Notes under the pieces: generated by a model | Told to the model about the DNA's origin: nothing | Databases searched by the model: none | What the model saw: the letters and a program-made list of their open reading frames with translations, nothing else | From: Semisulcospira habei | Taxonomy: Eukaryota; Mollusca; Gastropoda; Semisulcospiridae | DNA length: 64,000 nt | Assembly (NCBI GenBank): GCA_036245525.1 | Contig: BTPG01000008.1 | Coordinates: 30,726,678-30,790,677, forward strand | Direction: 5' to 3' | Position numbers and translations under genes: made by a program | Shown here: piece after piece, positions 11,160 to 23,784 of the stretch | Layout: every line of letters begins with the position of its first letter | Numbering within the stretch: the stretch's first letter is position 1

Positions 11160-11334
11160 TACGATAGTTTAAATCTTAAGGCATTCATTAAGACGAAGCT
11201 CCGCTACAGCAGAGCATCTTGCTAATCTGGCCCTAAGCTGCCCTTGAAATAGCATGGTAGACCCGTCTCCTGCATCTGGTACGTGGTTGTTAGGCGTCAC
11301 TTGTAAAATTTGCGAAATGCGGCTTTGGGGTTAA
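11160..11334 (-). mobile_element. TH-B element, left half replaced
   Basis: From CTAATCTGGCCCTAAGC to TTTGGGGTTAA (TTAA 11331-11334) this is the arm and outer end of a TH-B in reverse. The left part instead carries GAAGCTCCGCTACAGCAGAG, a sequence also near 37983. Confidence 0.55.
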
Positions 11335-11455
11335 CCCTTTTAGCCCCAAGGTCCCATTTCTCAAATTTTAGAGGTGTTGCCCAAAGACTATGTACCAGTT
11401 GTAGGAGATGGATTGACCATCTCCTGCTGCAAGGTACCGGGGCTAAATGGGTTAA
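11331..11455 (+). mobile_element. TH-B element lacking its hairpin
   Basis: TTAA at 11331-11334 (shared with the neighbour) and 11452-11455. Ends TTAACCCTTTTAGCCCC and CGGGGCTAAATGGGTTAA. Only GGAGATGG/CCATCTCC remains of the palindrome, so this 125-bp form is a central deletion. Confidence 0.8.
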
Positions 11456-11730
11456 ATGGGTTAAGATTTACGCTCACTCATGCAACTGACCCCTGAAAAA
11501 CAGACGCAGCCGTAGGCTAAACCAACACCCACGCGTACAGACTGCCGCAACAACAATCAAACATTCTCTGGACTTCATCTTGATGCTCTGCCGAAACAGT
11601 TCCTCAATCTGAAGAAACACGGCAGATGTCTGGGAGCAAGACCTGGCAATACTGGCGTTAATTGGCGAAAACCAGAAAGTCCAATTCCACCCCTCCCTCC
11701 CCCCTCCCCCCACCCACCCACCCCATGTCT

Positions 11731-11843
11731 AACAAATGAAAAATCTCGCTTTTCTATTTAAAAAAAAAAAAAGATGAAAAAGAGAAACTGGCTTTTGCCA
11801 AATGTCCATTTTTGAAATATAGAAAAGCGAGCTTTTTATTTGT
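11731..11843. repeat. PAL-F palindrome
   Basis: ACAAATGAAAAATCTCGC (11731) is inverted at GAAAAGCGAGCTTTTTATTTGT (~11821-11843) around an A-run and GGCTTTTGCCAAA. A further AAAATCTCGCTATTC follows at ~11851. Confidence 0.6.
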
Positions 11844-12065
11844 GTAGCAATAAAAATCTCGCTATTCTAAAAAAACAATGTACATATATGGCTTTTGTCA
11901 AATAACAGCAAAATACATACATGAACCTTTGCGGTTGCAGATGTTGATGAGAAGTTCTGACTCTTGCTGATGGATTCCAGAATGAAACGATAAGGGCTTA
12001 ACGTATTTTGCAACCACGAAGATGATTTGAAAAACGGTGCACCGAATAGCGTCTGTACAAATTTT

Positions 12066-12141
12066 GACCCCCACCGGGATTCGAACCCACGACCTTTACG
12101 ATCGGCAGTCCGACGCTCTTCCACATGAACTAATCCAGTCC
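12066..12141 (-). mobile_element. tRNA-like SINE head
   Basis: On the minus strand: box A-like TTAGTTCATGTGG, an anticodon-arm-like TCGGACTGCCGATCG, then a perfect box B GGTTCGAATCC. The acceptor stem does not close and the anticodon arm is imperfect, so this is a tRNA-derived SINE head, not a tRNA gene. The body toward 11890 is not recognised. Confidence 0.6.
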
Positions 12142-12336
12142 CCCCGGAATCCAGTACTGAGAGGGAGGTTGTAAGCCCCGGAATCCAGTAGAGGGAGGTT
12201 GTAAGCCCCGGAATCCAGTAGAGGGAGGTTGTAAGCAGGTTGTAAGCCCCGGAATCCAGGAGAGGGAGGTTGTAAGCCCCGGAATCCAGTAGAGGGAGGT
12301 TGTAAGCCCCGGAATCCAGTAGAGGGAGGTTGTAAG
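12142..12336. repeat. 30-bp minisatellite next to tRNA-like head
   Basis: Six copies of a ~30-bp unit containing CCCCGGAATCCAGTAG and AGGGAGGTTGTAAG. Copy 1 has a 4-bp insert, and an 11-bp partial unit sits at ~12235-12245. The first unit overlaps the start of the tRNA-like head. Frames through it repeat YNLPLLDSGA and are not genes. Confidence 0.9.
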
Positions 12337-12456
12337 TTGTTAATCGTAGATTGAACAGCCTGATTACCTGTTCCGAGTGAGAAATACCAGCATAAAGCAA
12401 TGTCATACAAAGAATTGATCTTACGTCACATTTTAATTTTTTTTTTTTTTTTTTTG

Positions 12457-12721
12457 GTTTTAAACCCCCTCTCTGCCACACCAGTAGTCGTAACTTACAT
12501 TTCTGAAGTCTGTTAGGTGCCAGCTGACGGAGACAATGTTTCTGCAACCTTCGTTGATTCAACACCAACAAGCCGTAGCTGTCCTAGGAACATGGATTCA
12601 AAGTGGTGTCAGCAAGAGATATAGATCCTCATGAGCCCCCGCAATTGCGGGGGCTCATGAGGATCTATACCTCTTGCTGTTTTGGGCGGTGTTCAGATTT
12701 TCTAGGCACTGAACGGGTTAA
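12457..12721 (+). mobile_element. TH-A element (CAGTGCC subtype, fused 5' side)
   Basis: Right end GGCACTGAACGGGTTAA (TTAA 12718-12721), hairpin 12612-12677. The left side has TTTTAAACCCCCTCTCTGCC followed by a second left-interior block GTGCCAGCTGACGG at ~12510, so two TH-A left halves appear fused. Confidence 0.7.
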
Positions 12722-12878
12722 TAAACCCCGCCTAGCCAAGGAACATGGATGCATAATGGTTTCAGGAAAAGGCATAGATCCTCACGCGTCCCCGCAGCTG
12801 CGGGGGTGCATCAGGATCTATGTCTCTTGCAGACGGCTGGCGTTTTCTATTTTTCGGCAGTGACTTCGAAGGATTTAA
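12718..12878 (+). mobile_element. TH-A element, left side deleted
   Basis: Shares TTAA 12718-12721 with its neighbour. Hairpin ~12766-12830, right end CGGCAGTGACTTCGAAGGATTTAA. The interior between the end and CCAAGGAACATGG is missing. Confidence 0.6.
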
Positions 12879-13147
12879 CTGTGCAGTGACCATGCTAAAT
12901 GTCGCCACGGATAGTTTCTGCACGACTGACTTCAGACCATGCCGTCCGAGCAGCCTCTGTAAGGTGCTCATGTGTGTGCACTTGCCATCTGCACCCACTC
13001 GCGAGGTGCTGGACTGTTTGTAAAATGTGTGCTGTGACCTGTGTGATATGTGGTTCTTCCTGCTCCGAGACAGAGAGGTCCCCAAAGCACAGGCACTGAA
13101 ACCTTTTCACGCACCGAAAACAAGAGTGCGGTGATTCGTGAAATCCG

Positions 13148-13651
13148 TTAACCCTTTCACTGCCGAGGAAAACTGAATGCAATACGAAAAAAGCGAGAGA
13201 CATAGATCCTCATGAGCCCCCGCAGTCGCGGGGGCTCATGAGGATCTATGCCTCTTGCGGACACCATTTTTTTTAACCCCATCGGTGTTTTCCTTGGACA
13301 GCTGGGCTAATTGGCGTTGAATTAACAAATATTTCAGAAGAATCCATCCCCCCCCCCCACCCTCCACACTTTGGTACCGGTTTCAGGCCACTTTACAAAT
13401 TTCAAATACATGCGATCAAAAATCTTTGTAACTTCAGTAGCTGAACTGGCCATTCGCCTGTCTTGTACTGTGTTTGTCTTAAATGGCGTAAATCCGTGTC
13501 TGTTACGTGAGTGTGCGGGTTGGGTTTCAGTTCGCGGCGCTTTGAGTCGATTTGCCCCAAAATTGAGAAAAAGAGCCTATATAATAACGGTATTATTATT
13601 ATTATTATTAGAAACATAGGCTGCGTCGACCCACTGGCAGTCAAGGGATTA
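13148..13651 (-). mobile_element. TH-A element with nested SINE R
   Basis: Left end TTAACCCTTTCACTGCCGAG, hairpin 13193-13258, far end CCACTGGCAGTCAAGGGATTAA (TTAA 13648-13651). SINE R (about 13340-13613) splits the interior between TTTCAGAA and AGAAACATAGG. Confidence 0.75.
13340..13613 (+). mobile_element. SINE-like repeat R, copy 2, in TH-A
   Basis: Near-identical to 2800-3057: TTTGGTACCGGTTTCAGGCC ... (ATT)n. A short duplication (AGAA) is visible at the two edges. The element, including its C-run start, is placed by comparison with uninterrupted TH-A copies. Confidence 0.6.
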
Positions 13652-13656
13652 ACGAT

Positions 13657-13720
13657 GCGATGGCCCGTGATTTTAGACCTTATGGAGTACAGTCGTAAGG
13701 TCCACAATCACAGGCCAGCG
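13657..13720. repeat. PAL-I palindrome
   Basis: CGATGGCCCGTGATTTTAG and CACAATCACAGGCCAGCG pair around ACCTTATGG...CGTAAGGT. It directly follows a TH-A right TTAA. Confidence 0.65.
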
Positions 13721-13854
13721 TAGTGTCACTTAGAAAAAAGCTTTGAATGCCAGTGTTCAATAAGTCTGATGATCCATCTTCAAGGCCCGTAGATCATACT
13801 CGTGAGGAGCCCCGACACACTGTACGCCTCACAGGGCTGGGATAAAGAAATGCG

Positions 13855-14072
13855 CTAACTCCTTCCCTGCCAACGGGCGCGCATTTTGTTCCTGAAATAT
13901 CTGTTCCGCACTGAACGATCAAAGCCACAAGTGTCCAAAGAACACGTACACAAAGTGGTCTCAGGAAGAGGCATAGATCCTCATGAGCCCCCGCAGGAGC
14001 GGGGGCTCATGAGGATCTATACCTCTTGCAGTAAGATCACGTTCACTTTTTAGGCGGCGGTCAAGGGGCTAA
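13855..14072 (+). mobile_element. TH-A element
   Basis: Ends CTAACTCCTTCCCTGCC and GTCAAGGGGCTAA (both TTAA mutated to CTAA), hairpin 13964-14029 with apex CCCCCGCAGGAGCGGGGG. Confidence 0.75.
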
Positions 14073-14342
14073 TAACACTCACAGTGTACTTACAGGAGTG
14101 GGTTACCATTAAGCGATTTACCTAGCAACCTGCGATTTACCTGGTTAACAAAATGGTCCGACGACCGAATATGCTGACGTGAAAATGTGACGCAACAAGA
14201 CATGTGCGTATGGAAATGACGCATGCACGGAGCAGGCAAGTGCGTAGTTGCAACTTCAAAATTACAGTTTGACGTCAGGCATAGACTTGTTTTTGTCACT
14301 AATAATAAAAAGCAGCGGCGGAATCTTGCGAAGGCACAGGAG

Positions 14343-14545
14343 GTAACCCTTTTAGCCGGCCCCGGGATCTTGCAGCAGGAGATGGATTGATCATGATAAT
14401 TCAAGGGTAGTGCCAGATGAGCATTGGCGCCTTGGCACGACCCTTGAATTATCATGATCAATCCATCTCCTACAACTGGTACGCAGTCGTTAGGCCGGCA
14501 ACACCTCCAAATTGAGAAATGAGACATTGGGGTTAAAAGGGTTAA
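14343..14545 (-). mobile_element. TH-B element
   Basis: Left GTAACCCTTTTAGCC, right GGGGTTAAAAGGGTTAA (14542-14545, with an inner TTAA at 14533-14536). The arms carry GATCATGATAATTCAAGGG / CCCTTGAATTATCATGATC; the GGCGCC centre is reduced. Confidence 0.75.
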
Positions 14546-14716
14546 GTGCAAATGTCTTGCAAGTGTCTACAGTGATTTGAAGGAAATTCGTGGCAGAAAC
14601 AGGTTCGAGGATGGTTTCCTCGTGAATTATCGGATTGGCATGAGAAATAATTATCGGGTTTGCTGACATCATGTACCTAATCATGTATCCTTGTGAAATA
14701 AAGTTTCATTTCATTT
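14546..14716 (+). mobile_element. Probable LINE 3' tail
   Basis: Ends TGTGAAATAAAGTTTCATTTCATT, the AATAAA-plus-short-repeat tail seen at other LINE ends here (37190). No coding part is preserved. Confidence 0.35.
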
Positions 14717-15028
14717 GCATGTAATTTCATATTCAAAATGATGGTCTTTAATGACAGGCGATCTCGCATAAGGCTGGACGCTCAAAAAAGTTCTACTGTA
14801 CGTGCATAAAGGGCTAGACCACATCACGTCACGACTGCAGCACCCAAACAAACACTACAACACAGCTCTTGAAAAAAAATTCGACTTTCATTCGCTGCTA
14901 AAGACGGTTCGAAAAAGCAACAACAAACAAACAAACAAACAAAAACAACAACACAAAAAAACAAAACAAAAAAACCAACAACAACAAAAACCAACACGAG
15001 GCGCAGTCTGAGGAATGCTGTGCTAAAC
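14717..15028. other. No recognisable gene; CAA-rich tract
   Basis: Mostly unassigned. An AAC/AAAC-rich tract at ~14910-14990 gives Gln/Lys frames that are not genes. Confidence 0.4.
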
Positions 15029-15122
15029 AAAATGAGGATTTTATCCCAAAGTCTACCGTATTGTTTGGAGCTCAGATGCGTTTATCTTTTAGGAACATTT
15101 AGAGTTGTTCATATTTTTAGGC
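15029..15122 (+). repeat. Dispersed repeat L, copy 1
   Basis: AATGAGGATTTTATCCCAAA ... GTTGTTCATATTTTTAGG matches the last ~93 bp of the window (63908-64000) closely and in the same orientation. Confidence 0.7.
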
Positions 15123-15169
15123 TTATTATGCTGATCCTTTTCTCTCCTTAGGCTAAGCCAACCCTTGAT

Positions 15170-15400
15170 CAACACACACGTCGGCGCACACAAATAAAGA
15201 CGGACACACGACGCTTCCCGCCATTAGTTTGCTCTGTGGGCTCGTGTAGCGACATCTCCTTCTACTCTAACCCACCCTCTCCGATCCACACACACTGGCA
15301 CACAGAAATGATAAAGACGGACACACAACAATTCCCGCCATTCGTATAAGATCCGTGGTCTGGGGTAGCATAGCTATTCTAAAGAAGAATAATAGCACGA
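15170..15400 (+). repeat. ~117-bp tandem duplication
   Basis: Two diverged copies with ATAAAGACGGACACACGACG (15194) and ATAAAGACGGACACACAACA (15311), each followed by TTCCCGCCATT. Confidence 0.6.
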
Positions 15401-15547
15401 ACAGCGAATTGACGTCACTTCAAGCTTCACGTCATTGCATCATTAGTCCCACGACGCTGTGTTCATAGTGACGACACTATGTTCTACGTCACTCATCGCG
15501 GTACTAACATTTGACGTATCAGAGAATCAACTTGGCAAATTTTCTTG

Positions 15548-15898
15548 CTGATTTTCACGCCTATGGCTTACAGGTCACAATTTGATCTAATCCTACCCCG
15601 GGGCCGGGACAAACAGCAGGCTTATGCAAACACTGTTTATGAAAAATCATGCTGGTATTAATGAGAAGATAGTGGGTTTTTTTTCGTAAAAGAAAAGTTA
15701 AAGTTATGTTACCTGTTTTACAAATGACTCCAAAAAGTGGTGCAGAACATGGTGTGATTTTCACACCTAGGGCATACAGGTCACAATGGACCTAATCGTA
15801 CCTGACAGCCGAGACAAACTATAGGCTTATGTAAATACCGTATACGGAAAATCATGCAATTATCAATCAGAAGATTGTGTTGGTTTTTTTTCATAAAA
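15548..15898 (+). repeat. ~204-bp tandem duplication
   Basis: The unit from GATTTTCACGCCTATGGC (15551) recurs at GATTTTCACACCTAGGGC (15755), with ATACAGGTCACAAT and GACAAAC..AGGCTTATG shared. The copies are diverged. Confidence 0.7.
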
Positions 15899-15944
15899 AT
15901 ATTCAATTGTTTTAATATTAATCCATATAATTCGTGAAATTAGT

Positions 15945-16006
15945 AAAAAAAAAAAAAAAAAAAAAAAAAACAACGTGAAAATATATTTAAAAAAAAAAAA
16001 AAAATT
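15945..16006. repeat. A-rich tracts
   Basis: Two A-runs (about 25 and 14 nt) separated by CAACGTGAAAATATATTT. Confidence 0.8.
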
Positions 16007-16076
16007 ATCACTCAGAACGTTCTATAGGTACAATGCTGATTAACGAACTCATTCATTATCTCCCTTTTATCTAGCT

Positions 16077-16378
16077 ATAGGGCTCGGGAAGTTCCCCGCG
16101 TTGCCTAGCAGCGTCGGCGCGTCAGCCGCCATCAGATAGTAGCGAAGTAGCGTTTCAACACGTTTTTTCCATGTTTCTTCCTCTTTGGAAACAAACAAAA
16201 GCAGATTCTGGTTAGCGGTTTCCTACGGTGATGGCAACACTTGCTGTTATTGCCTATAGCACGTCAGGACTTTCCTGACATTGTCCTGACAGCGATTTCC
16301 TAATGAGGGCCTTATCGCGAATCCTCTTAAGATGGCCGCCAGGACTAGCGTGCTGACGTCAGCTTCCCGAGCCCTATA
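16077..16378. mobile_element. MITE-K, TATAGGGCTCGGGAAG ends
   Basis: Perfect 16-bp inverted ends TATAGGGCTCGGGAAG (16077) and CTTCCCGAGCCCTATA (16363-16378) flank 302 bp with no frame. Terminal TA suggests TA-target (Tc1/mariner-like) insertion, by inference only. Confidence 0.65.
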
Positions 16379-16565
16379 CGCAAAATATCTAGTAAAAATA
16401 AGAAACATTACGGACTCCAGTGTGTATCAATCGTTTTTTTTAAACGACCATTTTCTCGCCAATTTAATCAAATTATCGAAAAAAAAGGTCCCGAGATAAT
16501 TCTTTTAGGGACAAAATCCTAAAATTTCAAGCTTGTCCGTCCTCAAACGCGGGTTCTAGTCGCTG

Positions 16566-16652
<87 letters not shown>
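16566..16652. repeat. (CA)n microsatellite
   Basis: About 87 bp of CA repeats. Confidence 0.97.
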
Positions 16653-16654
<2 letters not shown>

Positions 16655-17155
16655 GAGACAAAACCATCAGAGTGGGTTACCTACCATTTTATGTGAAAAT
16701 GGGTTCCCATATTTCTATTTATTCTAGGGCTCTGGAGTTGATGCGAATGTTTAGAACTCACCTTGTAACTAAGCTCTACAACTGAAAATAAAAAAGACAT
16801 TTTCTAGAAACAGAGCCACTGGATGGAGAAAAAAATGGGTTTCTACCAATAAAGTGGGTGCCTCTCACACAAAAAACTGGCATTACAGTAGAAATGGGTG
16901 TCCTTGTCAAATCATTCATTTTAGCATGGACATCTCAAGAAAATTAGGTGTCTGTAATAAGGTAAAGTTCACGGAATATTTGATGCTTCTTTTCCACATT
17001 TATTTGATTGTTGTTATTCTTTTTTTAGCTTAATGTATATTCCTTCTTTTTCCTGCATATAAAATGTAAAGCACAATGACACAACAACACAATGAACAAA
17101 TACCTCACTAAAAATACCTCTGGTTGATTTTCTAATGATTGTTTGGGTAGGGTTG
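16653..17155. other. No recognisable feature
   Basis: AT-rich sequence without frames or repeat relatives in the window. Confidence 0.4.
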
Positions 17156-17220
17156 TGGGGGGGTGGGGGGGGGGGGGGGGAGGGGGAGGGGAGGGGTGGG
17201 GGTGAAGGTGGGGAGGGTCA
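17150..17220 (+). repeat. G-rich tract, G-quadruplex-prone
   Basis: A run of G-tracts (GGGGTGGGGG, AGGGGGAGGGGAGGGG, GGTGGGGAGGG) with short loops. Many four-tract combinations are possible. Confidence 0.8.
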
Positions 17221-17597
17221 TCACTTTGGGTTTTATAGAGCTGCTGAATGCTCTCTTATGAATGAAAGATTTTAATTATCCCTGGAATCAGGAGGTCATT
17301 TCTGAGGTGCGCAACGAGTTGCACATCAAACCACCCACAAATACACATTTGGAGTGCACCAGATGGATCCAGTTGGGCAAGTCCCACATTCCACACTATA
17401 GGACAGCTAAGACTGAGAAGCAATCGCAGCGTTTATGGCGCGGTGCAAGGTTTAAAACTAAGAAACTGTTGTTTTAGAAGCGTGTCCGGCAACAGTTTTT
17501 ATTAAAACTTTTTTAAAACCTCTCCTTATACTCAACTTTTGTTAACGTTAAAAGTGTTTTCATTTACAGACGTGTCGTAACTGTTATGCATCTATTC
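17221..17597. other. No recognised gene; one short frame
   Basis: 17262-17477 encodes 71 residues (starting MKDFNYPWNQEV) that I do not recognise. No splice, promoter or repeat support. Confidence 0.3.
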
Positions 17598-17990
17598 CAA
17601 CGTCCCCCACCCGGGTCTGCCCTGGGGGACTTGGGTGGGGTAACTAATTTTTAGTTCCCAGGGTCACCCTGATCAGCCCCACAGGGTGGGTTTTCTCACA
17701 ATTCTGGGGCATGTGTTTCTGTCTACCCTTGGTCCATTCATCTGTATTTTCCTTTTTTAAACTCTCCCGACTGTCTGCGCTGCCTGTAACTCTTGATATT
17801 GGATGTGTGTTGCTAAATGGTCTTAGCTTTATTTAGGCCCCATGTCGTAGGTTTATTTAATGTATTGGACCGGCTGGCGACATACATTCAATATTCTGTT
17901 TAGTTTTTTTTTCACAAGCAGTGCAGGCACATCCTGAGAAAGCCTTGTTGCTGTGGGACGTTAAGCAATGTACAATCAATCAATCAATCT
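17598..17990 (+). mobile_element. Dispersed retroelement-like repeat S, copy 1
   Basis: From CCCCCACCCGGGTCTGCC to TTAAGCAATGTACAATCAATC, ending in an (ATCA)n tail. It matches 54886-55254 on the other strand at most positions. The simple-repeat 3' tail suggests a LINE/SINE 3' part; no frame is left. Confidence 0.65.
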
Positions 17991-18186
17991 ATTCCAACGT
18001 AATAGTGCTGGATATCATAGTTTTCCCTCAAACACGCAGCATTCACACAAACAATACTTTACTCTTACACCCTTTGGCAACATTAGGTGGTTGTTGGTTT
18101 TTTTCTCTGACCTAGCATTACATACTGCACTAAACGACCGACTGCAGCAGACGACACACCTAACGACACTGACTGTGTGACGTCAT

Positions 18187-18328
18187 TGTATTCAATCAAT
18201 TTGTGCATACAATCTGACAGGAGTTGCAGTCAAAACGAAAGCATAGCACCAACAAACTGTATTCAATCAATTTGTGCATACAATCTGACAGGAGTTGCAG
18301 TCAAAACGAAAGCATAGCACCAACAAAC
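18187..18328 (+). repeat. Perfect 71-bp tandem duplication
   Basis: Two identical 71-bp units (18187-18257 and 18258-18328), starting TGTATTCAATCAATTTGTGC. No differences seen, so the duplication is recent or the assembly has duplicated it. Confidence 0.9.
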
Positions 18329-18463
18329 CCACTTAAACAAAGCAACAGGTTGAACCAAAAGACACAAGACAACAGCAGCCTCACCCAAAGTCTATACGTC
18401 CTCTCTCTCACTGCGCACTCATACAATCACTTCACTTCTTAGCAACCGGCGCACGAATATAAT

Positions 18464-18595
18464 TATAGGCTAAGTCAAACTAAAACAGAAGATAGTGGTG
18501 GAAAACCCTTTAAAATAGAAACAAAGAACGACGTTTCAGATCAAATATTCTTCATCTGACATGGAAACAAACGTAGAAAACGTATAGGCTAAGTC
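18464..18595 (-). mobile_element. Tiny Penelope-like 3' fragment with 13-bp duplication
   Basis: TATAGGCTAAGTC occurs at 18464-18476 and 18583-18595 around 106 bp. The insert (GGTGGAAAACCCTTTAAAAT ... ACGTTTCAGATCAAATATTC) matches 24590-24668, the 3' end of the Penelope-like element there. Only the extreme 3' end was inserted. Confidence 0.75.
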
Positions 18596-19564
<969 letters not shown>

Positions 19565-19777
19565 TTAACTCATTCTACCCCAGACACACCACAGCAGGAT
19601 AAGGATCCACCATGATAGTTCAAGGGTGATGCCAGAATAGTTTGGCGCCTACGGGCGCCAAGCTATTCTGCATCACCCTTGAACTATCATGGTCGATTTG
19701 TGTCCTGCACTGCAATGCAGTCTTGAGAGGACAGGGGCAAAATGTAAGGATTTTGGTGTTGGGGTAGAATGAGTTAA
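19565..19777 (-). mobile_element. TH-B element, GGTGATGCC subtype
   Basis: TTAA at 19565-19568 and 19774-19777; ends TTAACTCATTCTACCCC and GGGGTAGAATGAGTTAA. Both arms carry the GATGCC / GCATC variant of the common GGTGCC / GGCACC. Confidence 0.87.
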
Positions 19778-19861
19778 GTAAAATTTTAACGAGATCAGAC
19801 TGAAAAAAAGCCCCCAAACCAACATTAAAATAATACAGGAAGGCACATTTTGGAGAATAAT

Positions 19862-20072
19862 TTAACCCATTAAACCCCAAGGCCGCATTTCCTTTTATGG
19901 AGGTGTCGCCTAACGACTATGTACCAGTTGCAGGAGATGGATCAACCTGATTATTCAAGAGTAGTGCCGGATTATCTTGGCGCCTGCAAGCGACAAGCTA
20001 ATCCGGCACTACCCTTGAATCATCAGGGTCGATCCATCTCCTGCTGTAGTGTGTCCGACCTAAATGGGTGAA
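19862..20072 (+). mobile_element. TH-B element
   Basis: Left TTAACCCATTAAACCCC, right CCTAAATGGGTGAA (TTAA decayed). The arms GGAGATGGATC / GATCCATCTCC are intact; the centre GGCGCCTGCAAGCGACA is decayed. Confidence 0.78.
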
Positions 20073-20519
20073 AATGTAAGGCGGACATAAATTCTTCAGC
20101 AAGAAAATGTTTAGGAGGAAAGCCTGGCTACAGTACACTGACTCGAGTTTAGCGTACATACAGTCGCAACTTAATGTCCTTCGCGCGAAAACGTAAGCGA
20201 GACGTATCTCCGCTCAAGCAAGGAGCCTAGATTCTCACGAGGCCATGTTGCTGCAAGGGTGAATCAGACTCTGTGCTTGTTGCAGATAAGCGGCGCTGGT
20301 TACAAGGACCGTGTTCTGGAATAATCTAAGAGCTCGCAGTAAAAAAAAACCAAAAAAAACATTCTAAAGTATTTGGGTGCTCAAAGATAACCGCGGTGCA
20401 TTCCAGTGGATAAAATGAACTTGGTTCTTTCCGTCAGCACTGCAAGAAAACTGAAACTGTAGCATTTTACGACGAGGTGGCAGAAACATTCCATCCCAGC
20501 ATACGATACCTGATAATAA

Positions 20520-20717
20520 TTAACCGTTTCGATGCCAGTGATCGCGAATTGCACGGTTGAAACGATTGCACACTAACCGACATTCGCGTGAAGAACACAG
20601 ATGTAAATGGGACAAACATAGGCTCAAAGAACACTGGACTAACAAGAGACATAAATCAGGTTTACGTCTCTTGCGAGCTTGGAGTCGTTCGTCTTCCGAC
20701 GACAGTTAAAGGGTTAA
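20520..20717 (+). mobile_element. TH-A-like element, diverged
   Basis: TTAA at 20520-20523 and 20714-20717; left TTAACCGTTTCGATGCCAG, right GACAGTTAAAGGGTTAA. The hairpin is reduced to 20642-20674 (ACAAGAGACATAAAT / TTTACGTCTCTTG), with both arms changed together. Confidence 0.6.
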
Positions 20718-20802
20718 CACTACTGTAGAGAATAAATGAAAAAAGTGTATTCCGTTTTGTGTTGATCGTGAAGTACTATCACGCATGCATTATCCGGCGA
20801 TT

Positions 20803-21990
<1,188 letters not shown>

Positions 21991-22240
21991 GCAAAGCCGG
22001 AAAACTGAAAACTGAATAACGAGGATGAACACTTAACACTAAAGAACCAAGCGATCCAATGAATTTCACAAGTGATAAACATGGCACCATACACGCATAG
22101 TTGCACATTATGACATCCTTTTGGGATTACTACGCACGATATGGAATGATCCCCGTTGCGTAACCCATCATTTGTGCATATATAGCGGTGCGCGATTACT
22201 CAACGACTATTCTATACCTGTGTTGAGCACCCCGGGCAAG

Positions 22241-22408
22241 TTAACTCATTCTGCCCGCGACACACCACAGCAAGATATAGCTCGACCATGATAGTTCAAA
22301 GGTGGTGGCAGAATAGCTTGGCGCCTAGCTGCCTCCTGAATTGCAATGCAGCCCTCAGAGGATAACTCCAAAATGTGGGTATTTCGTACCTTGAGCACAA
22401 TGAGTTAA
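22241..22408 (-). mobile_element. TH-B element lacking one arm
   Basis: TTAA at 22241-22244 and 22405-22408. The left arm runs to GCTTGGCGCC, then sequence jumps to CTGCCTCCTGAATTGC, so the second arm is deleted at the palindrome centre. Confidence 0.8.
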
Positions 22409-22617
22409 ACATCCATATGAGCCTGGAAACGCCACCTTTCCGACTTTTTCACGCCACAATACAGTGACATCGTGGGATTATCTCTTTCCGTAATGCTTGC
22501 CGGACACGGGTACTCTCGGCAGTACCTGAGGTCCCCAGACTATGCTCAGTCCACAGTCAGAACTCGTCCATCTGCAGAAGTGTAAGACGTCAGTTCCTAG
22601 TAAGCAAAGCCGGGCCC

Positions 22618-22689
22618 TCGGGCCCACGACGGCCGCAGTGAGCCCGGCGCACTGCCGTGCGCGGGCCCTCTGCGGCAGCCGTCGGCCCG
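22618..22689. repeat. PAL-G GC-rich palindrome
   Basis: CGGGCCCACGACGGCCGCAG and CTGCGGCAGCCGTCGGCCCG pair around GCGCACTGCCGTGCGC. Related copies at 27086, 47441 and 63446. Confidence 0.75.
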
Positions 22690-22765
22690 AATACGTTTTA
22701 ATGCTGGGAAGCCTGCCACAGAGGTCTGCACCTCTTGTTATCAGTAGAGGATCATGCCCTCAGCC

Positions 22766-22958
22766 TTAAATCATTCTGCCCGAGGCACGTATTTCCCAAA
22801 TTTTTGAGGCGTCATTTTAACGACTATGCACCATGATAATTTAAGGGTAGTGCCAGATTAGCTTGGCGCCTACAGGCGCCAAGCTAATCTGGCACTACCC
22901 TTGAATTATCATGGTCGACCCATCTACTGGTGTAGTGCGTCAGGGCTGAATGGGTTAA
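22766..22958 (+). mobile_element. TH-B element sharing TTAA with a TH-A
   Basis: Left TTAAATCATTCTGCCC, right GGGCTGAATGGGTTAA (22955-22958). The arms use GGTAGTGCCAGATTAGC / GCTAATCTGGCACTACC. The final TTAA is also the first TTAA of the next TH-A. Confidence 0.85.
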
Positions 22959-23138
22959 CACCTTCACTGCCACACGCACGTCTGAAATCTGTGTAAATTC
23001 AACACGAAAGAGCTCCCGCAGTGGTTTCAACAAGAGGCATAGCTCCTCATCAGCCCCCACATTTGCGGGGGCTCCTGAAGATCTATACCTCTTGCAGTAG
23101 TGTAGTGTCTATTTTGTTCTCGGCAGTGAAGGGGTCAA
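22955..23138 (+). mobile_element. TH-A element
   Basis: Left TTAACACCTTCACTGCC, right CGGCAGTGAAGGGGTCAA (TTAA mutated), hairpin 23030-23095 with several unpaired changes. The interior is shortened relative to typical copies. Confidence 0.75.
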
Positions 23139-23562
23139 GCGCCGTACACACAATGAAAAATGACATAAAAATCAACTCTAAATGAACTCTAAATGAACTC
23201 TGAATGACATCAAACTTCCTTTTTTATCCCCAAGGGGAGCAAAACTCATCATTGCAAATGCCCAAATTATTTATTTGCCGCGGCAGCTTCTCTTTGTATT
23301 CAGGGGGAAGGTGAGGATTGGCGTCATTAATTTGCAAGTTCATAAAATTCATATTATATTCTCCTCGCTTCAAAGCGGGTCTGGTGACTTCGGGCAGTAA
23401 AGAGTTAACAGCTCGCAATATCTCATTAATACATGTTTTAGTACGTCTTACAATAATTTTGGACATAAAAGGGTTAACTGAAATTTAGCAGTTCGAAGTA
23501 CCGCCAGTAAAACGAACGACTTTCCTGTTCTCCTTTGTGCTCAGCAGAGTTCAGTCCTTCTG
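23139..23562. other. No recognisable gene; possible LINE-tail-like hairpin
   Basis: TAAATGAACTC occurs twice at ~23169-23200. CCCCAAGGGG at ~23229 resembles the hairpin near LINE 3' ends (compare 34393). Not resolved further. Confidence 0.3.
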
Positions 23563-23784
23563 TTATCCCATTGTGTCCCTAGGTACGAAATACCCACAAT
23601 CTGGAGTTGTTCTCTGACGACTGCAGTGCAATGCAGGAGACAGGTCGACCATGATAGTTCAAGGGTGGTGCCAGAATCGCCTGGCGCCTAAAGGCGCCAA
23701 GCGATTCTGGCACCACCCTTGAACTATCGTGGTCGATCCATACTTATAGATCTTGCAGGGGTGTGTCGAGACTGAATGATTTAA
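23563..23784 (+). mobile_element. TH-B element with covarying arms
   Basis: Left TTATCCCATTGTG, right ACTGAATGATTTAA. The palindrome near 23647-23745 carries AGAATCGC on the left and GCGATTCT on the right where relatives have AGAATAGC / GCTATTCT. Confidence 0.8.
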